From positions 1 through 10,568 of the forward strand of contig CAYUDP010000020.1 in assembly GCA_964443725.1 (NCBI GenBank): 10,568 bases of DNA, in the 5' to 3' direction. The DNA comes from CAYUDP01 sp964443725. GTDB taxonomy: Bacteria > Patescibacteriota > Minisyncoccia > Phycocordibacterales > JAKFXT01. The first letter of the stretch is position 1, and every line of letters starts with the position of its first letter. Shown in pieces: positions 1-6,827 of this stretch. The notes under the pieces were generated by a model. The model saw only the letters and a list, made by a program, of their open reading frames with translations, searched no databases and was not told where the DNA came from. The translations under genes were made by a program, and so were the position numbers.

Positions 1-58
1 TACCTTGCGATATGCCGGTTTTCAAGACCGGTGCTTTAGACCACTCAGCCACGCCTCC
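1..58 (-). tRNA. tRNA-Ser (anticodon UGA), 3' part cut off by window edge
   Basis: Read on the minus strand from 58, the sequence begins GGAGGCGTGGCTGAGTGG, a typical tRNA-Ser acceptor and D-arm start. It is followed by an anticodon stem CCGGT/ACCGG around a loop containing TGA, which decodes UCA. The long variable arm, T-arm and acceptor 3' strand lie outside the window, so the gene is partial here. It sits directly downstream of the terminator of the DUF5652-like gene. Confidence 0.93.
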
Positions 59-60
59 AT

Positions 61-114
61 AAAAAAGCAAAAAGCTTCTTTGTGATAGGTAATCTATCAC
101 AAAGAAGCTTTTGC
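61..114 (-). terminator. Rho-independent terminator of the DUF5652-like gene
   Basis: A stem of about 21 bp (arms 67-88 and 94-114, one bulged A, loop GTAAT) is followed on the minus strand by a run of six T (66-61). It begins 9 bp after the minus-strand stop codon at 123 and ends just before tRNA-Ser, so it insulates the tRNA from the upstream gene. Confidence 0.85.
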
Positions 115-122
115 GGAAAGGC

Positions 123-419
123 CTAAAGGGTCTGATTTGGTTGTTGTAGAGTAGTCTGTGCGGTGGGTTCAGATTTTCTTGAGAACACAAATATGTAAAG
201 TATCTCAAGTATGCCCATAGTGTTTATAACAAGCATGGCAATGAACCAATACTTTTGATTAAGTTTGGCTGATTTCCAAAGAGCAAAACCCTTCCAGACC
301 AAGGCCCAGACAAATAGAATCATTACCATTATTGGTAAAAAAACGAGTAACCCCTCTGGTAATGACTCAACTAGTTGTTTGTTCGCCAAAAGCGAAAATA
401 TATTATAAATATTTACCAT
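123..419 (-). CDS. DUF5652-like small membrane protein
   Basis: The 98-residue product has two predicted membrane helices, at about residues 24-44 and 58-80. They are joined by a short basic loop containing W-K-G-x-A-L-W-K and N-Q-K-Y-W-F-I. This arrangement (KG-ALWKSA, then NQKYWFIAML-N-GILEILYIF) is what I know as the DUF5652 family, common in Patescibacteria and without an assigned function. The C-terminus is polar, with S, T and Q. The gene is transcribed alone, away from ruvX, and ends in a strong hairpin terminator. I see no convincing Shine-Dalgarno before the ATG. Function is unknown; a small inner-membrane role is all that can be said. Confidence 0.8.
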   Translation of the reverse strand: MVNIYNIFSLLANKQLVESLPEGLLVFLPIMVMILFVWALVWKGFALWKSAKLNQKYWFIAMLVINTMGILEILYIFVFSRKSEPTAQTTLQQPNQTL

Positions 420-489
420 ATGTTGGTATTTTAACTTTATTTTTAAAAAGGCACTAGACTTATGTGTGTTTTAGGTTAAATTTACAGAA

Positions 490-876
490 ATGAGATATAT
501 CGGTATTGATTTTGGAAAGAAAAGAATTGGACTTGCAATGTCTGACGAGGAAGGGCTTTTAGCTTTTCCTAAGGCAACTTTGTCGAATGGTCCTGCCGTG
601 TCGGCTGAAATAGCTGATATTGCGAGAAGGTCTGGAGTCGATACTATAATTATAGGTGAATCAAGAGACTTTGGAGGTAGAGCAAACACAATTCTTGAGG
701 ATTCTAATTTACTGGCGCGAAAGCTAGAAAATTTGGGATTTGAAGTTGTTTTTGAGGAGGAGTATTCAAGTTCGGTTGAGGCAGTAAAGTTTCAAGGTAA
801 TACAGAGCATATAGATGCCTCGGCTGCTGCTATAATACTTCAGAGATTTTTAGATAAAAAGAGAAATAATAAATAA
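490..876 (+). CDS. ruvX: Putative pre-16S rRNA nuclease / Holliday junction resolvase-like protein, RuvX (YqgF)
   Basis: The 128-residue protein has the RNase H-like fold signature of the YqgF family. It starts with the strand Y-I-G-I-D-F-G carrying the first metal-binding Asp (D7), then R-I-G-L-A-M. A strand I-I-I-G-E-S follows with E57 where most homologues have VGLP. Then come E-E-Y-S-S-S-V-E-A (usually DER-ST-EA), and H-I-D-A-S-A-A-A-I-I-L with the last acidic residue D109. Family members process the 5' end of 16S rRNA precursor or act on branched DNA. Length is close to the usual 130-150. The next gene starts 4 bp after the stop, so the two are cotranscribed. The GES in place of GLP is a small oddity; the identity is otherwise clear. 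Confidence 0.9.
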   Translation: MRYIGIDFGKKRIGLAMSDEEGLLAFPKATLSNGPAVSAEIADIARRSGVDTIIIGESRDFGGRANTILEDSNLLARKLENLGFEVVFEEEYSSSVEAVKFQGNTEHIDASAAAIILQRFLDKKRNNK

Positions 877-880
877 TTTT

Positions 881-1207
881 ATGATATCGATAGACGATTT
901 TAAAAAAGTTGAAATAAAGGTGGGGGAGATATTGGAGGCAGAAAAAGTACCTGACACTGATAAGCTTTTGAAACTTAAGGTTGATTTTGGTGAAGAGTCT
1001 CCAAGACAAATACTTTCTGGTATTGCTATGTACGTTTCGCCGGAGAGCCTTGTTGGTAAAAAAGTTCCGTTTATAACAAATTTAGAACCAAGAGTGATAA
1101 GGGGACTTGAAAGTAATGGAATGATTTTAGCTGGATCAACACCCGAAGGGTTTTTTACTTTACTCGAAGCTCACAAAGACACTCCAAGAGGACTTGTCAT
1201 GAAATAA
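881..1207 (+). CDS. Stand-alone tRNA-binding domain protein (EMAPII / MetRS C-terminal type)
   Basis: The 108 residues form one OB-fold tRNA-binding domain as found at the C-terminus of methionyl-tRNA synthetase, in Arc1p/EMAPII and in CsaA. The visible signature is F-K-K-V-E-I-K-V-G at the N-terminus, then A-E-K-V-P-D-T-D-K-L-L-K-L, R-Q-I-L-S-G-I-A in the middle, and V-I-R-G-L-E-S-N-G-M-I-L-A near the end. As an independent protein it may dimerise and act as a separate MetRS beta subunit or as a CsaA-like chaperone; the sequence does not decide. It lies 4 bp after ruvX and is followed by a terminator, so it closes a two-gene unit. Annotation pipelines often call it metG beta subunit. Confidence 0.85.
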   Translation: MISIDDFKKVEIKVGEILEAEKVPDTDKLLKLKVDFGEESPRQILSGIAMYVSPESLVGKKVPFITNLEPRVIRGLESNGMILAGSTPEGFFTLLEAHKDTPRGLVMK

Positions 1208-1220
1208 AAATAATATTTAT

Positions 1221-1251
1221 GCACGGAAAATATAGATTTCCACGTGCTTTT
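1221..1251 (+). terminator. Probable terminator after the ruvX unit
   Basis: GCACG (1221-1225) pairs with CGTGC (1243-1247), with further A/T pairing inside across a two-base bulge. A run of four T follows directly. It lies between the stop codon at 1207 and pilM, separating the two operons. The U tract is short, so termination may be partial. Confidence 0.55.
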
Positions 1252-1282
1252 GAGTCTATATTGAGAGATAATAGATTTAATT

Positions 1283-2386
1283 ATGAATGTTCGCCGAAAT
1301 ACAGCAGGACATAAGCTTTTTTTTCGCTTATTCCCACCACCTAAAGTAATGTTAAGAAAAGCTTCTGGTGTTGATATATCTGACAGAGCTGTTCGCTTTG
1401 TCGAACTTAAACCAGAGAGTGATGGATTCACGCTTGGCCGTTTCGGTGAGGTGTTTATCCCTCAGGGTGTTGTCGAGGATGGAATGATAAAAGATAGTGA
1501 GGTGTTAAAAGAAGTGTTGGTAAACCTAAGAAAGGAGTATCGTATTGATTTTGTAAATGCATCTCTACCGGAAGAAAAAGCATATCTATTTAGAATGAAA
1601 GTGCCAACACTTTCTTCTGGAGAAACATATGAAAATATTGCTTTTCAACTTGAGGAATATGTTCCAATAAAAGCGTCTGAGGCTTACTTTGATTTTGAAG
1701 TAGTAAAAGAGGCAAAAGAAGGAGAGGGAGGAAGAGAAGTTATGGTGTCAGTTTTCCCAAAGGAAATCGTTGAGGGGTATCTTGACGTTTATACTAAAGC
1801 CGGACTTACTCCACTTGCTTTTGAGATGGAGGATTCGGCTATAGCAAGAGCGCTTGTTCCAACAGGAGATATGGGGACTTATATGCTGGTTGATTTTGGG
1901 TATTACAAAACAGGGATAACTATAGTCAGTGAAAGTGAAGTGCAGTTTACGACCACTATTGATTTTGGGAGTTCAGAGTTCATAAAAGCCATTTCAAATA
2001 ATTTCAAAGTAAATGAAGAAGAGGCTGAAAAAATGTATCAGGATGGGGCTTTCTCTAAAGATGGGGAATACAGCGGTTTTACAAAAATCCTTCTTGATTC
2101 AGTACGTCCTCTTGAAGAGGATATTGATAGACATTATATATACTGGCATAACCACTCAGATAACAAAGAGGTTGCTTCAAAGACGATTGATAAAATAATA
2201 ATTTGCGGAGAAGGAGCCTCAATGGAGGGGATTGCTGAGCATATGACACTCACTTTAAGGAGACAGGTTGAAACTGCGAATATCTGGCAGAATGCTTTTT
2301 CAGTAGATGAGTATTTGCCTCCGATTTCCAAACTTGAGTCTCTGTCTTACGCGACGGCTCTCGGGCTAGCCTTGAGGGAAGATTAG
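1283..2386 (+). CDS. pilM: Type IV pilus assembly protein PilM
   Basis: The 367-residue protein is an actin-like ATPase-fold protein of the PilM family, which sits on the cytoplasmic face of the inner membrane and binds the N-terminus of PilN in type IV pilus or competence machines. Visible features are the family start G-V-D-I-S-D-R-A-V-R-F-V-E-L (about residues 29-42), the second phosphate-binding strand L-V-D-F-G-Y-Y-K-T-G-I-T (about 203-214), and I-I-I-C-G-E-G-A-S near the C-terminus. The first 28 residues are extra and basic (R-R-N, F-F-R-L-F-P-P-P), so a start at the ATG coding M23 is also possible. pilN begins 12 bp downstream. The identification is firm from both sequence and gene order. 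Confidence 0.9.
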   Translation: MNVRRNTAGHKLFFRLFPPPKVMLRKASGVDISDRAVRFVELKPESDGFTLGRFGEVFIPQGVVEDGMIKDSEVLKEVLVNLRKEYRIDFVNASLPEEKAYLFRMKVPTLSSGETYENIAFQLEEYVPIKASEAYFDFEVVKEAKEGEGGREVMVSVFPKEIVEGYLDVYTKAGLTPLAFEMEDSAIARALVPTGDMGTYMLVDFGYYKTGITIVSESEVQFTTTIDFGSSEFIKAISNNFKVNEEEAEKMYQDGAFSKDGEYSGFTKILLDSVRPLEEDIDRHYIYWHNHSDNKEVASKTIDKIIICGEGASMEGIAEHMTLTLRRQVETANIWQNAFSVDEYLPPISKLESLSYATALGLALRED

Positions 2387-2398
2387 ATTTTATTATTT

Positions 2399-2938
2399 AT
2401 GTATAACGTTCTTTCAATAGAGATAAAGAAGCAGTTAAGAAAAGAATATTATATTCGAGTTTTTGCGACTTTTCTGTTTTTGATTTCTGGACTGGCTTTT
2501 TCTGGTTTGGGGGTTCTTGCCCCTTCTGTAATCATCTCTCGCCAAAATACAAAAATGGTTGACATGGAGTCTCAGCAGTTTAAAAAAGATCAGGATAGGA
2601 TTACTGGTACAAAAAAAGTAAATATCTCTGACCTTGAGGTGAAAGCAAAAATACTCGATTCAACTCTGGACAAAAGAAACATGTCTGCAGTTTTTGAGGC
2701 TATATCTTCCGTGAAAGGGAAGGGTGTCAGTATAAATAAGTTTTCAGAGCAAAAAAATGGCAATAGCACCACAACTCTTGTTGTTGTCTCGGGTGTAGCT
2801 AATACCAGAAAAGATTTGCAAGACTTTAGAGATGTTCTAAGGAGAACCCCACCTGTCGTTGGGGCTGAGTTTCCGATAGATGTCTTGGGTAAAAGTAAGG
2901 ATTTGCAATTTACTATGGCAATTTATGGTGATTTTTAG
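2399..2938 (+). CDS. pilN: PilN-like type IV pilus inner-membrane protein
   Basis: The 179-residue protein has a short cytoplasmic N-terminus (MYNVLSIEIKKQLRKEYY) and one membrane helix at about residues 20-47. A helical, charged stretch and an alpha/beta periplasmic domain follow, ending with a predicted strand near the C-terminus. This is the PilN layout: the cytoplasmic peptide docks to PilM and the periplasmic part pairs with PilO. Sequence conservation in PilN is low, so the call rests on topology, length and position between pilM and the pilO-like gene, which starts 3 bp after its stop. No Shine-Dalgarno is visible; the ATG is preceded by an A/T-rich stretch. Confidence 0.75.
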   Translation: MYNVLSIEIKKQLRKEYYIRVFATFLFLISGLAFSGLGVLAPSVIISRQNTKMVDMESQQFKKDQDRITGTKKVNISDLEVKAKILDSTLDKRNMSAVFEAISSVKGKGVSINKFSEQKNGNSTTTLVVVSGVANTRKDLQDFRDVLRRTPPVVGAEFPIDVLGKSKDLQFTMAIYGDF

Positions 2939-2941
2939 ATT

Positions 2942-3469
2942 ATGAATATTAAAACGAGAAATATCCTAATAATTTCTATTCTGGTAATGTTTTTGTTTGT
3001 TGGGACTTTTGCTGGGTTTGTGTATTGGATATATGCATTGAATGATAAGACAGCGGAGTTTTATTCAATGAAAGCTGATCGTGAGAGTAAGTTAAAGCAA
3101 GCAACAGATATGAGAAAAAATATTGAGGATGCCGAGGCTTTGAATAAAAGAATGAATGGATTTGTTATACCCAAAGAGGGGGAGTCAGCTTTTTTGGAGG
3201 ATATAGAAGCCATGGCTTCGAGTACCTTCTCAAGCAGTTTTACAACCAATTTCAAAGAGGAGGTTGGGCCATCGGGGTATTCGTTTGCTGTTGTTGATGT
3301 TATGGGTAATGGTACATATACAAGTGTAAGGAATTTCTTAAGATTGGCTGAGAATTTCCCTATGGGGGTTGAGGTGTCACAAGTTTCTCTAGAGAAAATT
3401 CCTTCAGAGAATAAAAAGAACCCCCAATGGAAGCTGGCTCTTAGGATGAGAGCTCTTATTGAAAAATAG
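2942..3469 (+). CDS. pilO: PilO-like type IV pilus inner-membrane protein
   Basis: The 175-residue protein has one membrane helix at about residues 8-33, then a periplasmic coiled-coil segment rich in E, K, R and D (about 36-72). A compact domain follows with the pattern Y-T-S-V-R-N-F-L-R-L-A-E-N-F-P, a hallmark of the PilO ferredoxin-like domain (Y-x-x-x-x-x-F-L-x-x-L-E-x-x-x-R). PilO forms a heterodimer with PilN and aligns the pilus motor with the pseudopilin pool. It is spaced 3 bp from its neighbours on both sides, consistent with one transcript. Confidence 0.75.
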   Translation: MNIKTRNILIISILVMFLFVGTFAGFVYWIYALNDKTAEFYSMKADRESKLKQATDMRKNIEDAEALNKRMNGFVIPKEGESAFLEDIEAMASSTFSSSFTTNFKEEVGPSGYSFAVVDVMGNGTYTSVRNFLRLAENFPMGVEVSQVSLEKIPSENKKNPQWKLALRMRALIEK

Positions 3470-3472
3470 TTT

Positions 3473-3802
3473 ATGGAGAAAATTACTAATTTATTAAAAA
3501 GTTTTAAAGGAGGGGGAACAAGAGAAGTAGCAAAGGACTTGCCTTTGAATCCATATAGAGATTGGCTGATTATTTTTATTGTCGGTATTGTTATGTTTTC
3601 AATTGTGGCTATATATGGAGCCTATCTTTATTGGAATGTTAATAACGGAATGCTTGTAGTGGTGCCACCAGTTGAGGCTAAGCCCGTAGCGCATTTCAAT
3701 AGGGGATATGTTGATTCGGTTTTGGACAAATTTGACAAGAAAAAGGAAATTTTTGAACAAATAAAAACAGACAAGACTCAGTTTAGTGATCCTTCGTTTT
3801 AG
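3473..3802 (+). CDS. Small single-pass membrane protein of the pilMNO operon, unnamed
   Basis: The 109-residue protein has a basic cytoplasmic start (K-S-F-K-G-G-G-T-R-E), one membrane helix at about residues 30-53, and an outside tail with V-V-V-P-P-V-E-A-K-P-V and then a charged helix ending at residue 109. It is the last gene of the pil operon, in the slot where proteobacteria carry the lipoprotein PilP, but it has no lipobox and no resemblance to PilP that I can see. A structural partner of PilN and PilO is a reasonable inference from position and topology; no family is recognised. Confidence 0.65.
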   Translation: MEKITNLLKSFKGGGTREVAKDLPLNPYRDWLIIFIVGIVMFSIVAIYGAYLYWNVNNGMLVVVPPVEAKPVAHFNRGYVDSVLDKFDKKKEIFEQIKTDKTQFSDPSF

Positions 3803-3826
3803 TCTTTTTTTCGGATGCTAAAAAAT

Positions 3827-3853
3827 ATTCACAGATGAAAACTTTGTGAATTT
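3827..3853 (+). terminator. Weak candidate terminator after the pil operon
   Basis: ATTCACA (3827-3833) pairs with TGTGAAT (3845-3851) and is followed by a short T tract. The stem is A/T-rich and overlaps the -35 box of the tRNA-Arg promoter, so its role is uncertain. Confidence 0.3.
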
Positions 3854-3872
3854 TCCAGAAAAATTGTAGTAT
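3844..3872 (+). promoter_or_regulatory. Sigma-70 type promoter for tRNA-Arg
   Basis: TTGTGA (3844-3849) and TAGTAT (3867-3872) are separated by exactly 17 bp and lie about 25 bp before the mature tRNA 5' end. Each box matches four of six consensus bases. Confidence 0.5.
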
Positions 3873-3897
3873 GCAGGAGCCAGAAATGGGGAGACGA

Positions 3898-3969
3898 GCT
3901 CTCGTAGTTCAATGGATAGAACAGGGGTCTTCTAAGCCCTTAATGTAGGTTCGATTCCTGCCGAGAGCA
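3898..3969 (+). tRNA. tRNA-Arg (anticodon UCU)
   Basis: The acceptor stem GCTCTCG (3898-3904) pairs with CGAGAGC (3962-3968), with discriminator A at 3969. The T-arm contains GGTTCGATTCC and the anticodon loop is CTTCTAA, so the anticodon is TCT, reading AGA. The 3' CCA is not encoded (AC follows). A strong terminator starts two bases downstream, and the first long direct repeat begins 6 bp after the discriminator. Confidence 0.95.
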
Positions 3970-3970
3970 C

Positions 3971-4008
3971 AAAATACAAAAACGCCCGCAAGGGTGTTTT
4001 TGTATTTT
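3971..4008 (+). terminator. Terminator of tRNA-Arg
   Basis: A 17-bp stem with loop GCAA (arms 3971-3987 and 3992-4008) has a right arm made largely of T. The same hairpin, slightly shorter, recurs in the second copy of the direct repeat at 7223-7255. Confidence 0.85.
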
Positions 4009-4062
4009 GGCTCGAGAGGAAGCAAACTGCTTTGCTTCCGTGCAGAATCGAAAGACGGAGCC
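3976..4062 (+). repeat. 87-bp direct repeat, left copy
   Basis: It is identical to 7223-7309. It spans most of the tRNA-Arg terminator hairpin, then a unit that starts GGCTC and ends GAGCC and contains a second hairpin, GGAAGCAAA/TTTGCTTCC. After a one-base difference (G here, A in the other copy) the two stay similar for a few bases and then diverge. Read on the minus strand the unit is open and contains A-P-S-F-D-S-A-R-K-Q-S-S-L-L-P-L. In this copy that frame runs on into the antisense of tRNA-Arg, so it may be a remnant of a gene tail. Confidence 0.93.
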
Positions 4063-4063
4063 G

Positions 4064-4366
4064 TGTCCTTTGGTTTACCTAAGGACAGGCGAGTCCGGGG
4101 AGGAAGTTCTTGGTGAAGACGAGTCAGAATGACGAAGTCTGAACTTAGAAACTTGACCCCGATTCTCTGTAGATGCCTATTTTATTTATTATTCGAATTG
4201 CTTTTGTGGTGTTATTAAGGCTCGATATAAAGGTTTGATGTGATTGGGTGGGCTTCTTGTTTTTTTTCGATAAATATCTACCTTGTTTGTAGGTTACCAT
4301 TAGGAAATGGTTTGAGAAACATTACAGATATAGCTTTCGCCCATATTTTTTGGTAGGCTCAGACTT
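4064..4366. other. Gene-free stretch before the endonuclease, with hairpins
   Basis: I find no supported gene here. It holds a hairpin TGTCCTT/AAGGACA (4064-4070 with 4081-4087) and a larger pairing in which GGGG (4097-4100) and AAGTTC (4104-4109) match GAACTT (4141-4146) and CCCC (4157-4160). Two small hairpins lie near 4280-4312. The part after 4170 is A/T-rich and must contain the start of transcription of the endonuclease gene, but I cannot pick a convincing promoter. The minus strand is open from about 4180 into the left repeat, without a start codon. Confidence 0.4.
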
Positions 4367-5119
4367 ATGGATAAGAATAAACAAAAAATAATTTTTCTTT
4401 TTAAGAAAAATATTAAAGGTAAAAAGGCTGATCTTTCAAAATACGATAGTAAACATGATGGTAAAGAAGGTCATTGGTTGGAGGCCCAAATGAATATAAA
4501 AGCCAATGCTAGTAACCTGCCCGATCTTTACGGGTACGAAATGAAAAAAGCAACTAAGGGTAAAACAACTTTTGGTGATTGGTCTGCAAATTATTACATA
4601 TTTCAGGATAAAAAATATAATATCAATCGTGATGCCTTTTTGCAGATATTTGGTAAACCTAATACAAAAAAAGGCGGTCGTTTTTCGTGGTCAGGAGAAC
4701 CTTGTCCAACCATAAAGGCGTACAACTCTTTTGGTCAGAAACTCTTTGTAGATAAAAATAAAACTATACTTGTTAAGTATAGTTTTAGTAAGGACCAGAG
4801 AAAAGATAAAAAGAAAGTAGTACCTATATTAATGCAAAAAGATAATTTAATAATTGCACGCTGGGACCATAAATCAATTAAAGAAAAACTAGAAAATAAA
4901 TTTAATGTTAAGGGTTGGTTTAGATGTTTGAAAGATAAAAATGGTGTTTATTCGAAAATCGTATTTGGTGATCCTGTTACTTTTGATAAGTGGATACAAG
5001 GAGTTGAGAGTGGTGAAATTTTCTTTGATAGCGGTATGTATCAAGGAAACATAAGACCATATTCTCAATGGCGTGCTAATAATTCTTATTGGGATAATTT
5101 AATAACCAGCACCTACTAA
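4367..5119 (+). CDS. Type II restriction endonuclease, probable MutH-like fold (LlaMI / MvaI-BcnI type)
   Basis: The 250-residue protein carries the catalytic layout of MutH-fold nucleases. G-H-W-L-E gives E39, N-L-P-D gives D53, and G-Y-E-M-K gives E58 and K60, together E...D...ExK. Enzymes of this fold include MutH, Sau3AI, MvaI and BcnI. From memory the sequence is closest to the LlaMI family, which cuts CCNGG, but I could not search. The rest is basic and rich in K, W and aromatic residues, as expected for a DNA binder. It faces the methyltransferase gene, and the two stop codons overlap by 4 bp. There is no clear Shine-Dalgarno before the ATG. It would cut unmethylated DNA at sites protected by the neighbouring enzyme. 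Confidence 0.75.
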   Translation: MDKNKQKIIFLFKKNIKGKKADLSKYDSKHDGKEGHWLEAQMNIKANASNLPDLYGYEMKKATKGKTTFGDWSANYYIFQDKKYNINRDAFLQIFGKPNTKKGGRFSWSGEPCPTIKAYNSFGQKLFVDKNKTILVKYSFSKDQRKDKKKVVPILMQKDNLIIARWDHKSIKEKLENKFNVKGWFRCLKDKNGVYSKIVFGDPVTFDKWIQGVESGEIFFDSGMYQGNIRPYSQWRANNSYWDNLITSTY

Positions 5120-6171
5120 GCAGTAAGTAGGGGACTTACATGTTCAGCAACAATTTTATCTATATCAATTTTTTGATAAGATATTTTCTTTTGTTCCATC
5201 TGTTCCATTTCTTTGACAACCCTTCTTGCTAATTCTCGTATAACAGGAACAGCAACACTATTTCCAAACTGTTTATATGCCTGAGCATCACTAACAGGTA
5301 TTACAAAGTCCTCGGGGAAACCCTGTAGTCTTGCTGCCTCTCTCGGGGTTAGTTTTCTAGGATTTTTGTTTTTTTGTTCGATTAATATTTCAGACCCGTC
5401 TTTGTAATATCTCGCAGAAATTGTACTTGTATATTCTGATTTTTCATTAAACATTGAATATCCAAAACCATTACCTTTTTCAAGATGTCCTTTCTTTCTT
5501 CTTTGGTGACCAGCCCATAGTTTGTCTGAAATTGTGTATTTTGAATCTACTTTTTTTTCTAATATTTCCCCGAGTATTTTTTTTGCGATTACCCCTTTGG
5601 GAAATTCAAAATTAGTCTTACCGAGAAAACCTATAATATAAATTCGCTCTCTATTTTGAGGCACACCAAAATTTTTTGCATTTAAAACTTCTGCGTGAAC
5701 TTCATACCCCATTTCCTCTAATGTCCCCTTGATTACAGCAAAAGTATTACCACCATCGTGGGTCTTAAAACGCTTTACGTTTTCAAGAAAAACAACCTTT
5801 GGCCTGTGATAATTAATTATTTTGGCGACATTAAAGAAAAGAGTTCCTCTTGTATCAGCAAAACCCCGCTTAAGTCCAGCCTGTGAGAATGGTTGGCAGG
5901 GGAATCCCGCAAGGAGAACATCGAAAGCGGGTATTTCTTCTGGCTCAATTTTAGTTATATCTCCATAAGGTAGTTCTCCGAAGTTTGCTTGGTATGTTTT
6001 TTGGGCGCTTGGATCCCATTCTGAAGTAAATACACTTTCTCCGCCTTGGGCTTCAAATCCTAATCGAATACCGCCAATACCTGCAAATAAATCTATAATT
6101 TTAAATTTTGCAGAGCCTGTCTTTTTAGTTTGGCTAAATAGTGTTGGTGTTTTCATAATTTTTTTAATCAT
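5116..6171 (-). CDS. DNA (cytosine-5) methyltransferase, Dcm-like
   Basis: The 351-residue enzyme has the motifs of the C5-methyltransferase family in order. Motif I is D-L-F-A-G-I-G-G (27-34, SAM binding). Motif IV is G-F-P-C-Q-P-F-S with catalytic C92. Motif VI is L-E-N-V (128-131), motif VIII Q-N-R-E-R-I-Y (171-177), motif IX R-E-A-A-R-L-Q-G-F-P (276-285), and motif X Q-F-G-N-S-V-A-V-P-V near 306-315. The target recognition region contains K-G-N-G-F-G-Y (231-237) and T-I-S-A-R-Y-Y-K-D-G-S-E (249-260). That stretch closely resembles Dcm and M.EcoRII (CCWGG) and, as I recall, M.SsoII (CCNGG), so a CC-N/W/S-GG type target is likely. Its ATG overlaps the TGA of the repressor gene, so translation is coupled. 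The start at M6 is a possible alternative. Confidence 0.95.
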   Translation of the reverse strand: MIKKIMKTPTLFSQTKKTGSAKFKIIDLFAGIGGIRLGFEAQGGESVFTSEWDPSAQKTYQANFGELPYGDITKIEPEEIPAFDVLLAGFPCQPFSQAGLKRGFADTRGTLFFNVAKIINYHRPKVVFLENVKRFKTHDGGNTFAVIKGTLEEMGYEVHAEVLNAKNFGVPQNRERIYIIGFLGKTNFEFPKGVIAKKILGEILEKKVDSKYTISDKLWAGHQRRKKGHLEKGNGFGYSMFNEKSEYTSTISARYYKDGSEILIEQKNKNPRKLTPREAARLQGFPEDFVIPVSDAQAYKQFGNSVAVPVIRELARRVVKEMEQMEQKKISYQKIDIDKIVAEHVSPLLTA

Positions 6172-6821
6172 ACGCAGTTAATTAATAATTTGGATTTTGG
6201 ATTTTTGATGACCTCTATTACTTTTCCATTAAAAATCAAATTGTCATCCTTGTGAATAAAAAACGGGGGGTAATCCTGTGTAGATTCTGACAATAAAATT
6301 ATTTGTGAATTATTTTTGTCCCATATGTATTTTTTTACATTTGCCATATCATCAATTACTGAAACAATATAATCCCCATCCTTTGGTTTTGTGTATTCAC
6401 TGTCTATTATTATATAATCCCCATCCTCAATATTTTTTCCGTTTATTGAAGCTTTGTTTAAAGAGTTTCCTTGAGCCTTAAGTGCGAAGATTCTATCTTT
6501 TTTAGGGATAATTTTTTTTGATACCTTTAGGTATCCCTCAATGTTTTCATTAGCGTAGATAGCTCTTGGGCCACAATTTACTGAACCGACTATGGGAATT
6601 GAAACAAAGAAATCTGAGCTGGTAACTTTATGGCTAACCCTTTTAATTAGGCCACTTTTATTGTCAAACACAATAAAACCCTTTCTTTCAAGTTGGGAAA
6701 GATGGTGTTTAATTTTTTGGGGGAGTGGTTCGTTAACCATAGAGCCTATCTTTCTTAGTGTGAGCCCACTGATATTTTTTGTGTCGATTAGTTTTAAAAG
6801 TTTTTCTTGTATTGGATGCAT
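6168..6821 (-). CDS. LexA-like transcriptional repressor with self-cleaving S24 domain
   Basis: The 217-residue protein has an N-terminal winged helix-turn-helix like LexA (about residues 3-55: I-Q-E-K-L-L-K-L-I, then L-R-K-I-G-S, H-L-S-Q-L-E-R-K-G-F-I). The S24 peptidase domain follows. P-I-V-G-S-V-N-C-G gives a predicted cleavage bond C83-G84, with Cys-Gly as in UmuD and P22 C2 rather than Ala-Gly. E-N-I-E-G-Y-L is as in LexA. G-N-S-L gives nucleophile S120, with N instead of the usual D before the serine, and A-N-V-K-K gives general base K163. It leads the operon with the methyltransferase, so it probably represses itself and that gene, with relief by RecA-stimulated cleavage. It is unlikely to be the host LexA because of its position in an R-M unit and its altered motifs. 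Confidence 0.85.
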   Translation of the reverse strand: MHPIQEKLLKLIDTKNISGLTLRKIGSMVNEPLPQKIKHHLSQLERKGFIVFDNKSGLIKRVSHKVTSSDFFVSIPIVGSVNCGPRAIYANENIEGYLKVSKKIIPKKDRIFALKAQGNSLNKASINGKNIEDGDYIIIDSEYTKPKDGDYIVSVIDDMANVKKYIWDKNNSQIILLSESTQDYPPFFIHKDDNLIFNGKVIEVIKNPKSKLLINCV

Positions 6822-6827
6822 GTGTAC

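Noticed and set aside
1171..1431. Minus-strand 86-codon frame across the ruvX terminator and pilM start
   Set aside because: It crosses a terminator and the start of a real gene and has no start signals.
4085..4165. Possible RNase P or other known structural RNA, because of GTCCGGGGAGGAAGT
   Set aside because: The universally conserved order of RNase P elements is absent and the stretch is too short; reported only as hairpin-forming sequence.
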